A stretch of 64,000 nt of DNA from NCBI GenBank assembly GCA_021613375.1, contig CM038716.1, positions 12,588,774 through 12,652,773 of the forward strand. The letters are read 5' to 3'. Source of the stretch: Megaleporinus macrocephalus. Its lineage: Eukaryota > Chordata > Actinopteri > Characiformes > Anostomidae. A program made the translations under genes and the position numbers. Under the pieces are notes generated by a model, which worked only from the letters and a program-made list of their open reading frames with translations, was not told where the DNA came from and searched no databases. Shown here piece by piece: positions 48,830-59,879 of this stretch. Position 1 is the first letter of the stretch, and each line of letters starts with the position of its first letter.

Positions 48830-51149
48830 TATATAAAAATGTTGTCTGTATATAAATATACTGTATATATAATTCTGGTTTGTACGTGTGTATATTAATG
48901 TGTGTATATATAAATGTGTATATATAAATGTGTGTATATATAATTCTGGTGTGTATGTGTGTATATTAATGTGTGTATATATAAATGTGTATATATAAAT
49001 GTGTGTATATATAAATGTGTATATAAATGTGTATATATAATTCTGGTGTGTATGTGTGTATATTAATGTGTGTATATATAAATGTGTGTGTATATTAATG
49101 TGTGTATATAAATGTGTGTATATAAATGTGTATATATAAATGTGTGTATATATAAATGTGTGTATATAAATGTGTATATATAAATGTGTGAATATATAAT
49201 TCTGGTGTGTATGTGTGTATATTAATGTGTGTATATATAAATGTGTGTATATAAATGTGTGTATATATAAATGTGTGTATATAAATGTGTATACGTAATT
49301 CTGGTGTGTATATGTGTATATTAATGTGTGTATATATAAATGTGTGTATATAAAAATGTGTGTATAAAATGTGTATATATAATTCTGGTGTGTATGTGTG
49401 TATATTAATGTGTGTATATATAAATGTGTGTATATAAAAATGTGTGTATATATAAATGTGTATATAAATGTGTATATATAATTCTGGTGTGTATATTTGT
49501 ATATTAATGTGTGTATATATAAATGTGTGTATATAAATGTGTATATATAATTCTGGTGTGTATGTGTGTATATTAATTTGTGTATATAAATGTGTGTATA
49601 CATAAATGTGTATATATAAATGTGTGTGTATATAAATGTGTGTATATAAATGTGTGTGTATATAAATGTGTGTATATATAAATGTGTATATATAAATGTG
49701 TGTGTATATAAATGTGTGTATATAAATGTGTGTGTATATAAATGTGTGTATATATAAATGTGTATATATAAATGTGTGTATATTAATGTGTTTATATATA
49801 AATGTGTGTGTATATAAATGTGTGTGTATATAAATGTGTGTGTATATAAATGTGTGTATATATTAATGTGTTTATATAAAAATGTGTGTATATTAATGTG
49901 TGTATATAAATGTGTGTATATAAATGTGTGTTTATATAAATGTGTGTGTATATAAATGTGTGTGTATATAAATGTGTGTTTATATAAATGTGTGTATATA
50001 AATGTGTGTATATAAATGTGAATATATAAATGTGTGTATATAAATGTGTGTATATAAATGTGTGTATATATAAATGTGTGTTTATATAAATGTGTTTGTA
50101 TATAAATGTGTGTATATAAATGTGTGTATATAAATGTGTGTATATAAATGTGTGTGTATATAAATGTGTGTATATATAAATGTGTATATATAAATGTGTG
50201 TATATTAATGTGTTTATATATAAATGTGTGTGTATATAAATGTGTGTGTATATAAATGTGTGTGTATATAAATGTGTGTATATATTAATGTGTTTATATA
50301 AAAATGTGTGTATATTAATGTGTGTATAAAAATGTGTGTTTATATAAATGTGTGTGTATATAAATGTGTGTGTATATTAATGTGTGTTTATATAAATGTG
50401 TGTATATAAATGTGTGTATATAAATGTGAATATATAAATGTGTGTATATAAATGTGTGTATATAAATGTGTGTATATATAAATGTGTGTTTATATAAATG
50501 TGTTTTATATACACACATTTATATACAAACACATTTATATAAACACACATTTATATATACACACATTTATATACACACATTTATATACACACATTTATAT
50601 ATTCACATTTATATACACACATTTATATACACACATTTATATAAACACACATTTATATACACACATTTATATACACACATTAATATAAACACACATTTAT
50701 ATACACACATTTATATACACACATTAATATACACACATTTTTATATAAACACATTAATATATACACACATTTATATACACACACATTTATATACACACAC
50801 ATTTATATACACACACATTTATATATAAACACATTAATATACACACATTTATATATACACATTTATATATACACACATTTATATACACACACATTTATAT
50901 ACACACATTTATATACAATGTGTGTATATTAATGTGTGTATATAAATGTGTGTGTATATAAATGTGTGTATATAAATGTGTATATATAAATGTGTGTATA
51001 TAAATGTGTGTATATAAATGTGTGTATATATAAATGTGTGTATATAAATGTGTGTATATAAATGTGTGTATATATAAATGTGTGTTTATATAAATGTGTT
51101 TGTATATAAATGTGTGTTTATATAAATGTGTGTGTATATAAATGTGTGT

Positions 51150-51195
<46 letters not shown>
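48830..51195. repeat. TATATAAATGTGTG array with internal inversion and (TA)n end
   Basis: Units of 12-16 bp (GTGTGTATATATAAAT and shorter forms) run from 48830 to 50503. The block 50505-50915 is the complementary orientation (ATTTATATACACACAT). The first orientation resumes from 50917 to about 51155, followed by TA repeats at 51157-51194. The early part (48870-49600) also has a periodic TAATTCTGGTGTGTATG word every 100-150 bp. Confidence 0.93.
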
Positions 51196-51198
<3 letters not shown>

Positions 51199-51263
51199 CT
51201 CACAATATTTTATAAAACTCGAAAAGAAATGAATGTATTTTTCTCCCACCTGTACTCTGACAA

Positions 51264-51364
51264 GCCCCGCCTCCTCTGCTAAGATTGGGCAGCCACACCT
51301 TGCAGGTAGGCCAATCCTGGTAAAAGGGGCGGGGCGTACTCGCGTTAGGCATGAGTCCCGGAAG
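51264..51364 (+). promoter_or_regulatory. Compact promoter of gene 2
   Basis: Within 165 bp of the start codon are a GC box in reverse (GCCCCGCCTC, 51264-51273), an inverted CCAAT (ATTGG, 51284-51288), a direct CCAAT (51311-51315), a strong GC box (GGGGCGGGGC, 51326-51335) and an ETS-like CCGGAAG near 51357. No good TATA box is seen. The order and spacing suit a broadly expressed housekeeping-type promoter with transcription starting near 51360. Confidence 0.65.
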
Positions 51365-51424
51365 CAGCGGGTCAGAGCAGCTGTGAGTTTGTGTTCAGAG
51401 CATAGTTTCAGGTTCTCCTCAAAC

Positions 51425-51446
51425 ATGGACTTCGATTTATCTTCAG
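51425..51446 (+). CDS. Gene 2 coding exon 1
   Basis: ATG plus six codons and one base (MDFDLSS, then G). The donor TTCAG|GTAGGT is good. The G joins CC of exon 2 to form Ala. A 60-70 nt 5' UTR is implied by the promoter position. Confidence 0.85.
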
Positions 51447-54400
51447 GTAGGTGTTCACCTCCCCTCACCTGATCCACACACTCTTACAGCCTTTCACTCT
51501 CCTTATCTCACCTTTACTCCCTTTCACTCTCACTGTTTATTCTTTTTTTTCACTCTCTCCCTCTGTTTCTCTCTCCTCACTTACTCCCTCTTTATCTCTT
51601 TCTCTCTCTCCTTACTCGTTCCTTCTCTCTCTTTCCTCACTCTCTCCTAAATCTCTCTCTCCTCACTCTCTCCTTCTCTCTCTCTCTCCTCACTCTCTCC
51701 TTCTCTCTCTCTCTCCTCACTATCTCCTATCTTTCTCCCCTCACTCTCTCTGTCTCTCTCTCAGCCGTAGATAAAGAAGGGGATGTGAAGAAGGCGGAGG
51801 GTCAGCAGGTGGAGGGCATCTTTGGATTTGGAAAGAAAGACGAGAAGAAGGTGAGATCATTCAGTTCACATCAGTTTCAGCTCCAGTTACACACACTGCC
51901 GTCCTGAATGTAGCACTGACTCAAGATCAGTGATTCTGTGGGAGTTTCTATTAATGCTGTTCGTTCTTTGATTGTATTATTAATTATAATAGAAGACATA
52001 ACAGGATTAGTACCATCAGCTGGCCACAGAGCTGCGTTACCTCTCAGTGTGTCCTTGTTTGTTGTGATAACTTTCTGGATCAGGTGTTTATCAGGAAGTG
52101 TTTAAAGAGAACCTGTTATTATACTCAGCCAGACTGGAGCAGGACTGGTTACCTTTTAACAGAAAAGGGCTGGAATTCCAGTGAGGAGTTTCAGGAAGCT
52201 GAGAAAAGTGGTTTCTGTGGGAGTTTCTCTGTACGTCAGGCTTTATGACACAAAAAGCTCCTGTTAGGCTACAGTTGTGAGTCCCAGTTGGGTTATAACT
52301 TTGGGTCACTGTTGGGTTTTAACTTAGAGCACCAGTTGGGTTATAACTTAGAGCTCCAGTTGGGTTATAACTTAGAGCACCAGTTGGGTTATAACTTAGA
52401 GCTCTAGTTGGGTTATGACTTAGAGCTCCAGTTGGGTTATAACTTTGGGTCACTGTTGGGTTATAACTTAGAGCTCCAGTTGGGTTATAACTTAGAGCTC
52501 CAGTTGGGTTATAACTTAGAGCTCTAGTTGGGTTATAACTTAGAGCTCCAGTTGGGTTATAACTTAGAGCTCTAGTTGGGTTATAACTTAGAGCTCCAGT
52601 TGGGTTATAACTTAGAGCTCTAGTTGGGTTATGACTTAGAGCTCCAGTTGGGTTATAACTTTGGGTCACTGTTGGGTTTTAACTTAGAGCACCAGTTGGG
52701 TTATAACTTTGGGTCACTGTTGGGTTTTAACTTAGAGCACCAGTTGGGTTATAACTTAGAGCTCCAGTTGGGTTATAACTTAGAGCTCTAGTTGGGTTAT
52801 AACTTAGAGCACCAGTTGGGTTATAACTTAGAGCTCCAGTTGGGTTATAACTTTGGGTCACTGTTGGGTTATAACTTAGAGCACCAGTTGGGTTATAACT
52901 TAGAGCACCAGTTGAGTTATAACTTTGGGTCACTGTTGGGTTTTAACTTAGAGCACCAGTTGGGTTATAACTTAGAGCACCAGTTGGGTTATAACTTTGG
53001 GTCACTGTTGGGTTTTAACTTAGAGCTCCAGTTGGGTTATAACTTTGGGTCACTGTTGGGTTATAACTTAGAGCTCCAGTTGGGTTATGACTTAGAGCTC
53101 TAGTTGGGTTATAACTTAGAGCTCCAGTTGGGTTATAACTTAGAGCTCTAGTTGGGTTATGACTTAGAGCTCCAGTTGGGTTATAACTTTGGGTCACTGT
53201 TGGGTTTTAACTTAGAGCACCAGTTGGGTTATAACTTTGGGTCACTGTTGGGTTATAACTTAGAGCTCCAGTTGGGTTATAACTTAGAGCTCCAGTTGGG
53301 TTATAACTTAGAGCTCTAGTTGGGTTATGACTTAGAGCTCCAGTTGGGTTATAACTTTGGGTCACTGTTGGGTTTTAACTTAGAACACCAGTTGGGTTAT
53401 AACTTAGAGCTCCAGTTGGGTTATAACTTAGAGCTCTAGTTGGGTTATAACTTAGAGCACCAGTTGGGTTATAACTTAGAGCTCCAGTTGGGTTATAACT
53501 TTGGGTCACTGTTGGGTTATAACTTAGAGCACCAGTTGGGTTATAACTTAGAGCACCAGTTGAGTTATAACTTTGGGTCACTGTTGGGTTTTAACTTAGA
53601 GCACCAGTTGGGTTATAACTTAGAGCACCAGTTGGGTTATAACTTTGGGTCACTGTTGGGTTTTAACTTAGAGCTCCAGTTGGGTTATAACTTTGGGTCA
53701 CTGTTGGGTTATAACTTAGAGCTCCAGTTGGGTTATGACTTAGAGCTCTAGTTGGGTTATAACTTAGAGCTCCAGTTGGGTTATAACTTAGAGCACCAGT
53801 TGGGTTATAACTTAGAGCTCTAGTTGGGTTATGACTTAGAGCTCCAGTTGGGTTATAACTTTGGGTCACTGTTGGGTTTTAACTTAGAGCTCCAGTTGGG
53901 TTATAACTTAGAGCTCCAGTTGGGTTATAACTTAGAGCTCTAGTTGGGTTATGACTTAGAGCTCCAGTTGGGTTATAACTTTGGGTCACTGTTGGGTTTT
54001 AACTTAGAGCACCAGTTGGGTTATAACTTTGGGTCACTGTTGGGTTTTAACTTAGAGCTCCAGTTGGGTTATAACTTTGGGTCACTGTTGGGTTTTAACT
54101 TAGAGCACCAGTTGGGTTATAACTTAGAGCTCCAGTTGGGTTATAACTTAGAGCTCTAGTTGGGTTATGACTTAGAGCACCAGTTGGGTTATAACTTAGA
54201 GCTCCAGTTGGGTTATAACTTTGGGTCACTGTTGGGTTATAACTTAGAGCACCAGTTGGGTTATAACTTAGAGCACCAGTTGGGTTATAACTTTGGGTCA
54301 CTGTTGGGTTTTAACTTAGAGCTCCAGTTGGGTTATAACTTTGGGTCACTGTTGGGTTATAACTTAGAGCTCCAGTTGGGTTATAACTTTGGGTCACTGT

Positions 54401-57383
54401 TGGGTTATAACTTAGAGCACCAGTTGGGTTATAACTTAGAGCTCTAGTTGGGTTATAACTTAGAGCTCCAGTTGGGTTATAACTTAGAACTCTAGTTGGG
54501 TTATAACTTAGAGCTCCAGTTGGGTTATAATTTAGAGCTCCAGTTGGGTTATAACTTAGAGCTCCAGTTGGGTTATAACTTTGGGTCACTGTTGGGTTAT
54601 AACTTAGAGCTCCAGTTGGGTTATAACTTAGAGCTCCAGTTGGGTTATAACTTTGAGCCCCAGTTGGGTTATAACTTTGGGTCACTGTTGGGTTATAACT
54701 TAGAGCCCCAGTTGGGTTATAACTTAGAGCTCCAGTTGGGTTATAACTTTGGGTCACTGTTGGGTTATAACTTAGAGCCCCAGTTGGGTTATAACTTTGG
54801 GTCACTGTTGGGTTATAACTTAGAGCCCCAGTTGGGTTATAACTTAGAGCTCCAGTTGGGTTATAACTTTGGGTCACTGTTGGGTTATAACTTAGAGCAC
54901 CAGTTGGGTTATAACTTAGAGCTCCAGTTGGGTCATAACTTAGAGCTCCAGTTGGGTTATAACTTAGAGCTCCAGTTGGGTTATAACTTAGAGCACCAGT
55001 TGGGTTATAACTTAGAGCACCAGTTGGGTTATAACTTAGAGCTCCAGTTGGGTTATAACTTTGGGTCACTGTTGGGTTTTAACTTAGAGCACCAGTTGGG
55101 TTATAACTTAGAGCTCTAGTTGGGTTATAACTTAGAGCTCCAGTTGGGTTATAACTTTGGGTCACTGTTGGGTTATAACTTAGAGCTCCAGTTGGGTTAT
55201 AACTTAGAGCTCCAGTTGGGTTATAACTTTGAGCCCCAGTTGGGTTATAACTTTGGGTCACTGTTGGGTTATAACTTAGAGCTCCAGTTGGGTTATAACT
55301 TAGAGCCCCAGTTGGGTTATAACTTTGGGTCACTGTTGGGTTATAACTTAGAGCCCCAGTTGGGTTATAACTTAGAGCACCAGTTGGGTTATAACTTTGG
55401 GTCACTGTTGGGTTATAACTTAGAGCACCAGTTGGGTTATAACTTTGAGCTCCAGTTGGGTTATAACTTAGAGCTCCAGTTGGGTTATAACTTAGAGCTC
55501 CAGTTGGGTTATAACTTAGAGCACCAGTTGGGTTATAACTTAGAGCACCAGTTTGGTTATAACTTAGAGCACCAGTTGGGTTATAACTTAGAGCTCCAGT
55601 TGGGTTATAACTTTGGGTCACTGTTGGGTTATAACTTAGAGCACCAGTTGGGTTATAACTTAGAGCTCCAGTTGGGTTATAACTTTGGGTCACTGTTGGG
55701 TTTTAACTTAGAGCACCAGTTGGGTTATAACTTTGGGTCACTGTTGGGTTTTAACTTAGAGCACCAGTTGGGTTATAACTTTGGGTCACTGTTGGGTTTT
55801 AACTTAGAGCACCAGTTGGGTTATAACTTTGGGTCACTTTTGGGTTATAACTTAGAGCACCAGTTGGGTTATAACTTTGGGTCACTGTTGGGTTATAACT
55901 TAGAGCACCAGTTGGGTTTTAACTTAGAGCACCAGTTGGGTTATAACTTTGGGTCACTGTTGGGTTTTAACTTAGAGCACCAGTTGGGTTATAACTTTGG
56001 GTCACTGTTGGGTTATAACTTAGAGCACCAGTTGGGTTATAACTTAGAGCTCCAGTTGGGTTATAACTTTGGGTCACTGTTGGGTTATAACTTAGAGCAC
56101 CAGTTGGGTTATAACTTAGAGCTCCAGTTGGGTTATAACTTTGGGTCACTGTTGGGTCGGTTTTGTGGTTTGTGGGCCCCATTTGGGGTACAGTTGTGGA
56201 CACCAGTTAGGCTACTGTTGGGGGCCCACCTTTGTTGAAGTTATGTGCCCCCTAGTTGGGTTACTACTGTGGGGCTCAGTTGCAACATTTGTAATCTCAG
56301 CAGTAATTTCTGTTTTGACTGTTGGGCCAGTGGGTGATTGTACACGTGGGCCCCACTTCCAGCATAGATTGGCCCCATTATTGGCCCATATGGGCAAAAA
56401 CATAAGCAAACTCATATGGAACCAATGGACAAATCTTGGTTGACCTCAACTGGGACAGCCAAAAGATGGGCTGCTTGAGGTTTAAGACTGATGCAAAATG
56501 TCAGAAGTTTCAGAATGTGCGTGCGGAAGAGAAGATCCACTTTACTTGAACCCTACAGAACTCAGAACATGTCACCCACCAAACTGAACGTCGGGTCTTG
56601 CTGTTACCCGTGTGGAACCAGCTACCTTGCCTCAGACATGGACTCTAACTAGTTTCCACTAAACTTCTACCTTCATTAACTGTGATCATCACTCTGACTG
56701 TTCATCTGTGCTATAATTCATCTTATTGATATCATATTATAATTATATAAGCACACCTGAGCAGCTGAACAGAAGTAGAAGTTGGTACAGTCAGTATATC
56801 AATACTGTTTGAGTAGTCTGATCAGAGGAGGATGGGTCCCCCCTTGTGAGTCTTGGTTCCTCCCAATGTTTCTTCCTCCAGTTTTGAGGGAGTTTCTCCT
56901 CACCACTGCCTCCTATGGCTTGCTTACCAGGGGGGGTTCTATGTTTTGTCTATGATTTCTATGACTTCCTTCTGTGTTATTTTCTTCTCATCACCAAATT
57001 CCTGTAAAGCTGCTTTGTGACGACATCAGTTGTTAAAAGCGCTACACAAATAAATCTAATTTGATTCTATAACACAGTTCCAGTACTGTGCTATCTCCAG
57101 AGTCCTGCCTCTCTGGGATCTGGTGACACATTTTTTTATGGGTGATCTCTAAAGGTGTGTCTGCTCACCCTGTTCATCTGTTTACCAGGGAGAGCACAAG
57201 GACAAAGACAAGTGTAAGGACAAGGAGAAGTGCAAGGACAAAGACAAGGAGCACAAGAAGTCTAAAGACAAGGAGCACAAGAAGCCCAAGGAGCACAAGA
57301 AGCCCAAGGAGCACAAAAAGCACAAGGAGCACAAGAAAGGAGGCCATGGCTCATCTTCCTCCTCCGGCAGCGACGATGATTAG
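51425..57383 (+). CDS. Gene 2: 100-residue Lys/His/Asp-rich hydrophilic protein
   Basis: Three exons (51425-51446, 51765-51850, 57189-57383) give 303 nt with correct phases. The ATG has A at -3 and G at +4, a strong context. The N-terminus (MDFDLSSAVDKEGDVKK) is acidic to neutral and is followed by a Gly-Phe motif (VEGIFGFGKKDEKK). About 50 residues of repeating K-[DE]-H-K-K and K-D-K-x-K words follow, with two Cys. The C-terminus is GGHGSSSSSGSDDD. There is no signal peptide, membrane segment or known domain. Such Lys/His-rich hydrophilic chains resemble dehydrin-like or charge-rich disordered proteins in composition only. I do not recognise the gene. Its polybasic-plus-SSSSSxSDDD end resembles the gene 1 units, suggesting possible common ancestry. 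Confidence 0.85.
51447..51764 (+). repeat. CT-rich intron 1 of gene 2
   Basis: CTCTCTCC and CTCACTCTCTCC words fill the intron up to the acceptor at 51764, paralleling the pyrimidine intron at 1901-2404 of gene 1. Confidence 0.85.
51765..51850 (+). CDS. Gene 2 coding exon 2
   Basis: The acceptor CTCTCTCTCAG follows a roughly 300-bp CT-rich intron and the donor is AAG|GTGAGA. Two bases plus 28 codons cover the conserved-looking region with VEGIFGFGKK. It ends in phase 0. Confidence 0.88.
51851..52265. other. Unique 5' part of gene 2 intron 2
   Basis: Ordinary mixed sequence between the exon 2 donor and the 24-bp array. No exon or RNA gene is seen. Confidence 0.5.
52266..56155 (+). repeat. 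3.9-kb 24-bp minisatellite in gene 2 intron 2
   Basis: About 160 copies of a 24-bp unit: GGGTTATAACTTAGAGC plus WCCAGTT, with a second type GGGTTATAACTTTGGGTCAC plus TGTT. Blocks around 52727-53110 and 53375-53758 are near-identical at an offset of 648 bp (27 units), including a rare GTTGAGTTATAAC variant. A 24-bp period keeps frames open on both strands, producing the YNPTGALS and GYNLELQL artefact frames. Confidence 0.95.
56156..56639. other. GGGCCC-rich transition out of the 24-bp array
   Basis: Words such as GTGGGCCCCA, TGGGCCAGTGGG and GGCCCATATGGGC recur, resembling a degraded dispersed repeat related to the array unit. The rest is unremarkable intron. Confidence 0.4.
56640..57064 (+). 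mobile_element. Retroposon-like dispersed repeat
   Basis: The stretch has words of a common fish interspersed repeat: GGGTCCCCCCTTGTGAGTCT, CCCAATGTTTCTTCCTCC, CTCACCACTGCCTCC. It ends CCTGTAAAGCTGCTTTGTGA, then GTTAAAAGCGCTACACAAAT and AAAT. The tail is typical of a LINE/SINE 3' end. It lies in gene 2 intron 2 just before the last exon. Confidence 0.65.
57189..57383 (+). CDS. Gene 2 terminal coding exon
   Basis: The acceptor is CATCTGTTTACCAG. Sixty-four codons of KDKxK and KEHKK repeats end in SSSSSGSDDD and TAG at 57381-57383. The repeat codons are AAG, GAC, GAG and CAC, giving an AAG-GAG-CAC coding repeat that could vary in length. Confidence 0.88.
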   Translation, partial: GEHKDKDKCKDKEKCKDKDKEHKKSKDKEHKKPKEHKKPKEHKKHKEHKKGGHGSSSSSGSDDD

Positions 57384-57949
57384 GTAATTTGCTGATCCCA
57401 CCAACAGCCTCTGGCTAGATTCCAGTTCCTGACTGGGCTGCGTATCTGTGAAGTAGATGTTAGCTACTCAGCAAAGCCATTTTATTTTCAGGGTGTGATG
57501 GGTCATCATGTTGGTCATCTTAGTCATAGAAGATTAGCTGACAACAACTTCATGGTGAAAAGTTATCTCCCTGTATGTAGTCAAGAGCCAAGAAGTTTGC
57601 TTCAGTAGTTTTGTGCTGGAGCTGGAAGATTATTCATATTGTACACAGATCTGATTAGAACAGATGTAAATAATCAGACATACAATACAAAGTATCATCA
57701 ATATGTTATTGTGAGAGAAGTAGATCAGATCTTGATCCAGTTTGAAGAACAAAGTTAGGTTCCAGATTTCTCCTGGACGCCCCAGACATTGTATGAATGT
57801 GTTCAGTTCCTTCAGCAGCAAATCTTGATTTATCTTAATGAAGTACTGAGCAGTCAAAGCAGGTATTAGATGAAAACTGATAATAATACTGGGTTGTTTA
57901 GGAGAAGCTTGGAAAGAGTTAAATAAACACACTGACGTATGGAAAAACA
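57384..57949. other. Gene 2 3' region
   Basis: Presumed 3' UTR and flank. The first AATAAA on the plus strand is at 57922-57927. No other gene is seen; the minus-strand frame at 57630-57950 has no domain or promoter support. Confidence 0.45.
57922..57927 (+). promoter_or_regulatory. Candidate poly(A) signal of gene 2
   Basis: This is the first AATAAA downstream of the stop, about 540 bp away. Further copies occur once per unit in the following array (first at 57984-57989). Usage is not shown by sequence alone. Confidence 0.35.
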
Positions 57950-58225
57950 CTACTTACTCTATTAATACTGATTAATATTTAATAATAAAGTGTAAAAGCT
58001 CTACTTACTCTATTAATACTGATTAATATTTAATAATAAAGTGTAAAAGCACTACTTACTCTATTAATACTGATTAATATTTAATAATAAAGTGTAAAAG
58101 CACTACTTACTCTATTAATACTGATTAATATTTAATAATAAAGCGTAAAAGCTCTACTTACTCTATTAATACTGATTAATATTTAATAATAAAGTGTAAA
58201 AGTACTACTTACTCTATTAATCTAC
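57950..58225 (+). repeat. 51-bp AT-rich array, copy 1
   Basis: Five to six units containing CTACTTACTCTATTAATACT, GATTAATATTTAATAATAAA and GTGTAAAAGC. It is preceded by a flank (AGAAGCTTGGAAAGAGTTAA) that recurs before copy 2 at about 58770. Confidence 0.92.
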
Positions 58226-58744
58226 TCAGTACTGTGTAATTGGGGATAAGAAATATTAAGAGTAACTACATTTTTCATGTGTTTACTGGTTTATTTCTAT
58301 GGAGAAGAACAGTAGATGTATTCCACAATCCCACCATTAATACCATGATTATTATTAGTATTATTATAAATAGAAATGTAACTGCTTTCCTGTCAGGTTT
58401 AATTTTGTATGATGGGCAAAGATAGGCAGGTTTGTGACAATTTCACTAATGATTTAGTCAACTGACCACAGTTACTGGCTCAAAACTAGATTTGGTCCAG
58501 GTACGGTTGGGGTTGACTGGACCAGTACTGGACTACTCCCAAATTCCCCCAATTTATTGCCAAAGACTCCATGGTCCATAAAAAGCTGCAGTGTAAATAC
58601 CTTTAGTTGCCAACAAGAAAGTCTAAACCAAAGTCTAATAGAGGCTGTTCAAAAATAATTAAGTACAGTGGAGAAATAAAGTATATTTGATGAAATATTA
58701 TAAATAACACAATCGTAGAATGAAAGCATATGAGCTACAATAAC
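58226..58744. other. Unique sequence between the two 51-bp arrays
   Basis: Mixed, A+T-rich. No gene, RNA or element is recognised. Confidence 0.45.
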
Positions 58745-59060
58745 AATACTGGGTTGCTTCCACAAGGAGAAGCTTGGAAAGGGTTAAATCAACACACTGA
58801 CAGATGAAAAAGCACTACTTACTCTATTAATACTGTTTAATATTTAATAATAAAGTGTAAAAGCTCTACTTACTCTATTAATACTGATTAATATTTAATA
58901 ATAAAGTGTAAAAACACTACTTACTCTATTAATACTGTTTAATATTTAATAATAAAGTGTAAAAGCTCTACTTACTCTATTAATACTGTTTAATATTTAA
59001 TAATAAAGTGTAAAAGCACTACTTACTCTATTAATACTGTTTAATATTTAAATAATGAAG
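58745..59060 (+). repeat. 51-bp AT-rich array, copy 2, with duplicated flank
   Basis: Five units like those at 57950-58225 but mostly with CTGTTTAATATT in place of CTGATTAATATT. The 5' flank AGAAGCTTGGAAAGGGTTAA matches that of copy 1, so flank and array were duplicated together and then diverged. Confidence 0.9.
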
Positions 59061-59879
59061 TGTTTTACTGGGTAAATAATTAAAGTGTCCTATCTGAAAC
59101 AAACAGCTTTTTAAATGTAATAACGTCCCAAAGTGTACAGCACTGTATACACACATTAGCAACCACCTGGGATACTATACCAAGCATCAGCTTTGTCAAA
59201 ACAATCCAAAGCTTCTTTCACAAACTTTTGCCTCTTTATTTAATTCCTTATCGTTAAGGTCACTAACTGAAAGTAATTAATGGTAATCAGTGATCGATAC
59301 AGTAACCCTGAAGATAAGCTTCCAGGTGCTGCACCACCAGCAGCATAGAGAATGTACTGAGCGCTGAGTCTCGGGTTGGGCTGCTAGGACAGCCGTGTCT
59401 CCAGATAAAGCAAAACATCATAAAACTTTCCAAAGCTGCTCTCGTGCACATACCGAGGGCTTCGTGACAGTCGGCTGGGTGTGTCAGGGGTGTCAATAGC
59501 TCGGAGGGTGGAAACAAGCAGATAAAGCAAGAGCTGCCTGTATTTCCGCAGCCCCGCCCAGAGCAGGGCACTCAACTCTCCTGAGCTGCGTTCCTCACCT
59601 TTGGGAGAGATATGATCTGTGAGTGTGTCGTCAGCAGACGCCAGTGCTCGGGTTCCATCAGTCTCACGGCTTGTTCCAAACCTTTAACTAAAGATCTTGA
59701 AGGCTGTCTGAACATCTGAAATCTGCCCTACTCGTGTTTAGCCTTGGCCGGCTAATGTTGTCTGGTTTTAACCTGACCTATTATACAGTTAGCTGAAATT
59801 TCTTATTCCACTTTAAATAGAGCAGCTGTTATTCTAAAGCCTCAGGTCCTGGAATGTAACTGCTGACTCATTTAAGGTG
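59061..59879. other. Unique intergenic sequence
   Basis: The words GCAACCACCTGGGATAC at 59159 recur at 63726 and 63840, so part is a dispersed repeat. The stretch 59320-59660 is G+C-richer. Minus-strand frames at 59287-59575 lack splice or domain support. Confidence 0.4.

Noticed and set aside
50466..50828. Plus-strand Tyr/Ile/His/Thr frames in the inverted block
   Set aside because: Stop-free reading of the ATACACACATTTAT repeat; no gene features.
54311..56238. Open frames on both strands with YNPTGALS or GYNLELQL repeats
   Set aside because: The 24-bp unit is divisible by three and stop-free on both strands, and the stretch lies inside an intron of gene 2.
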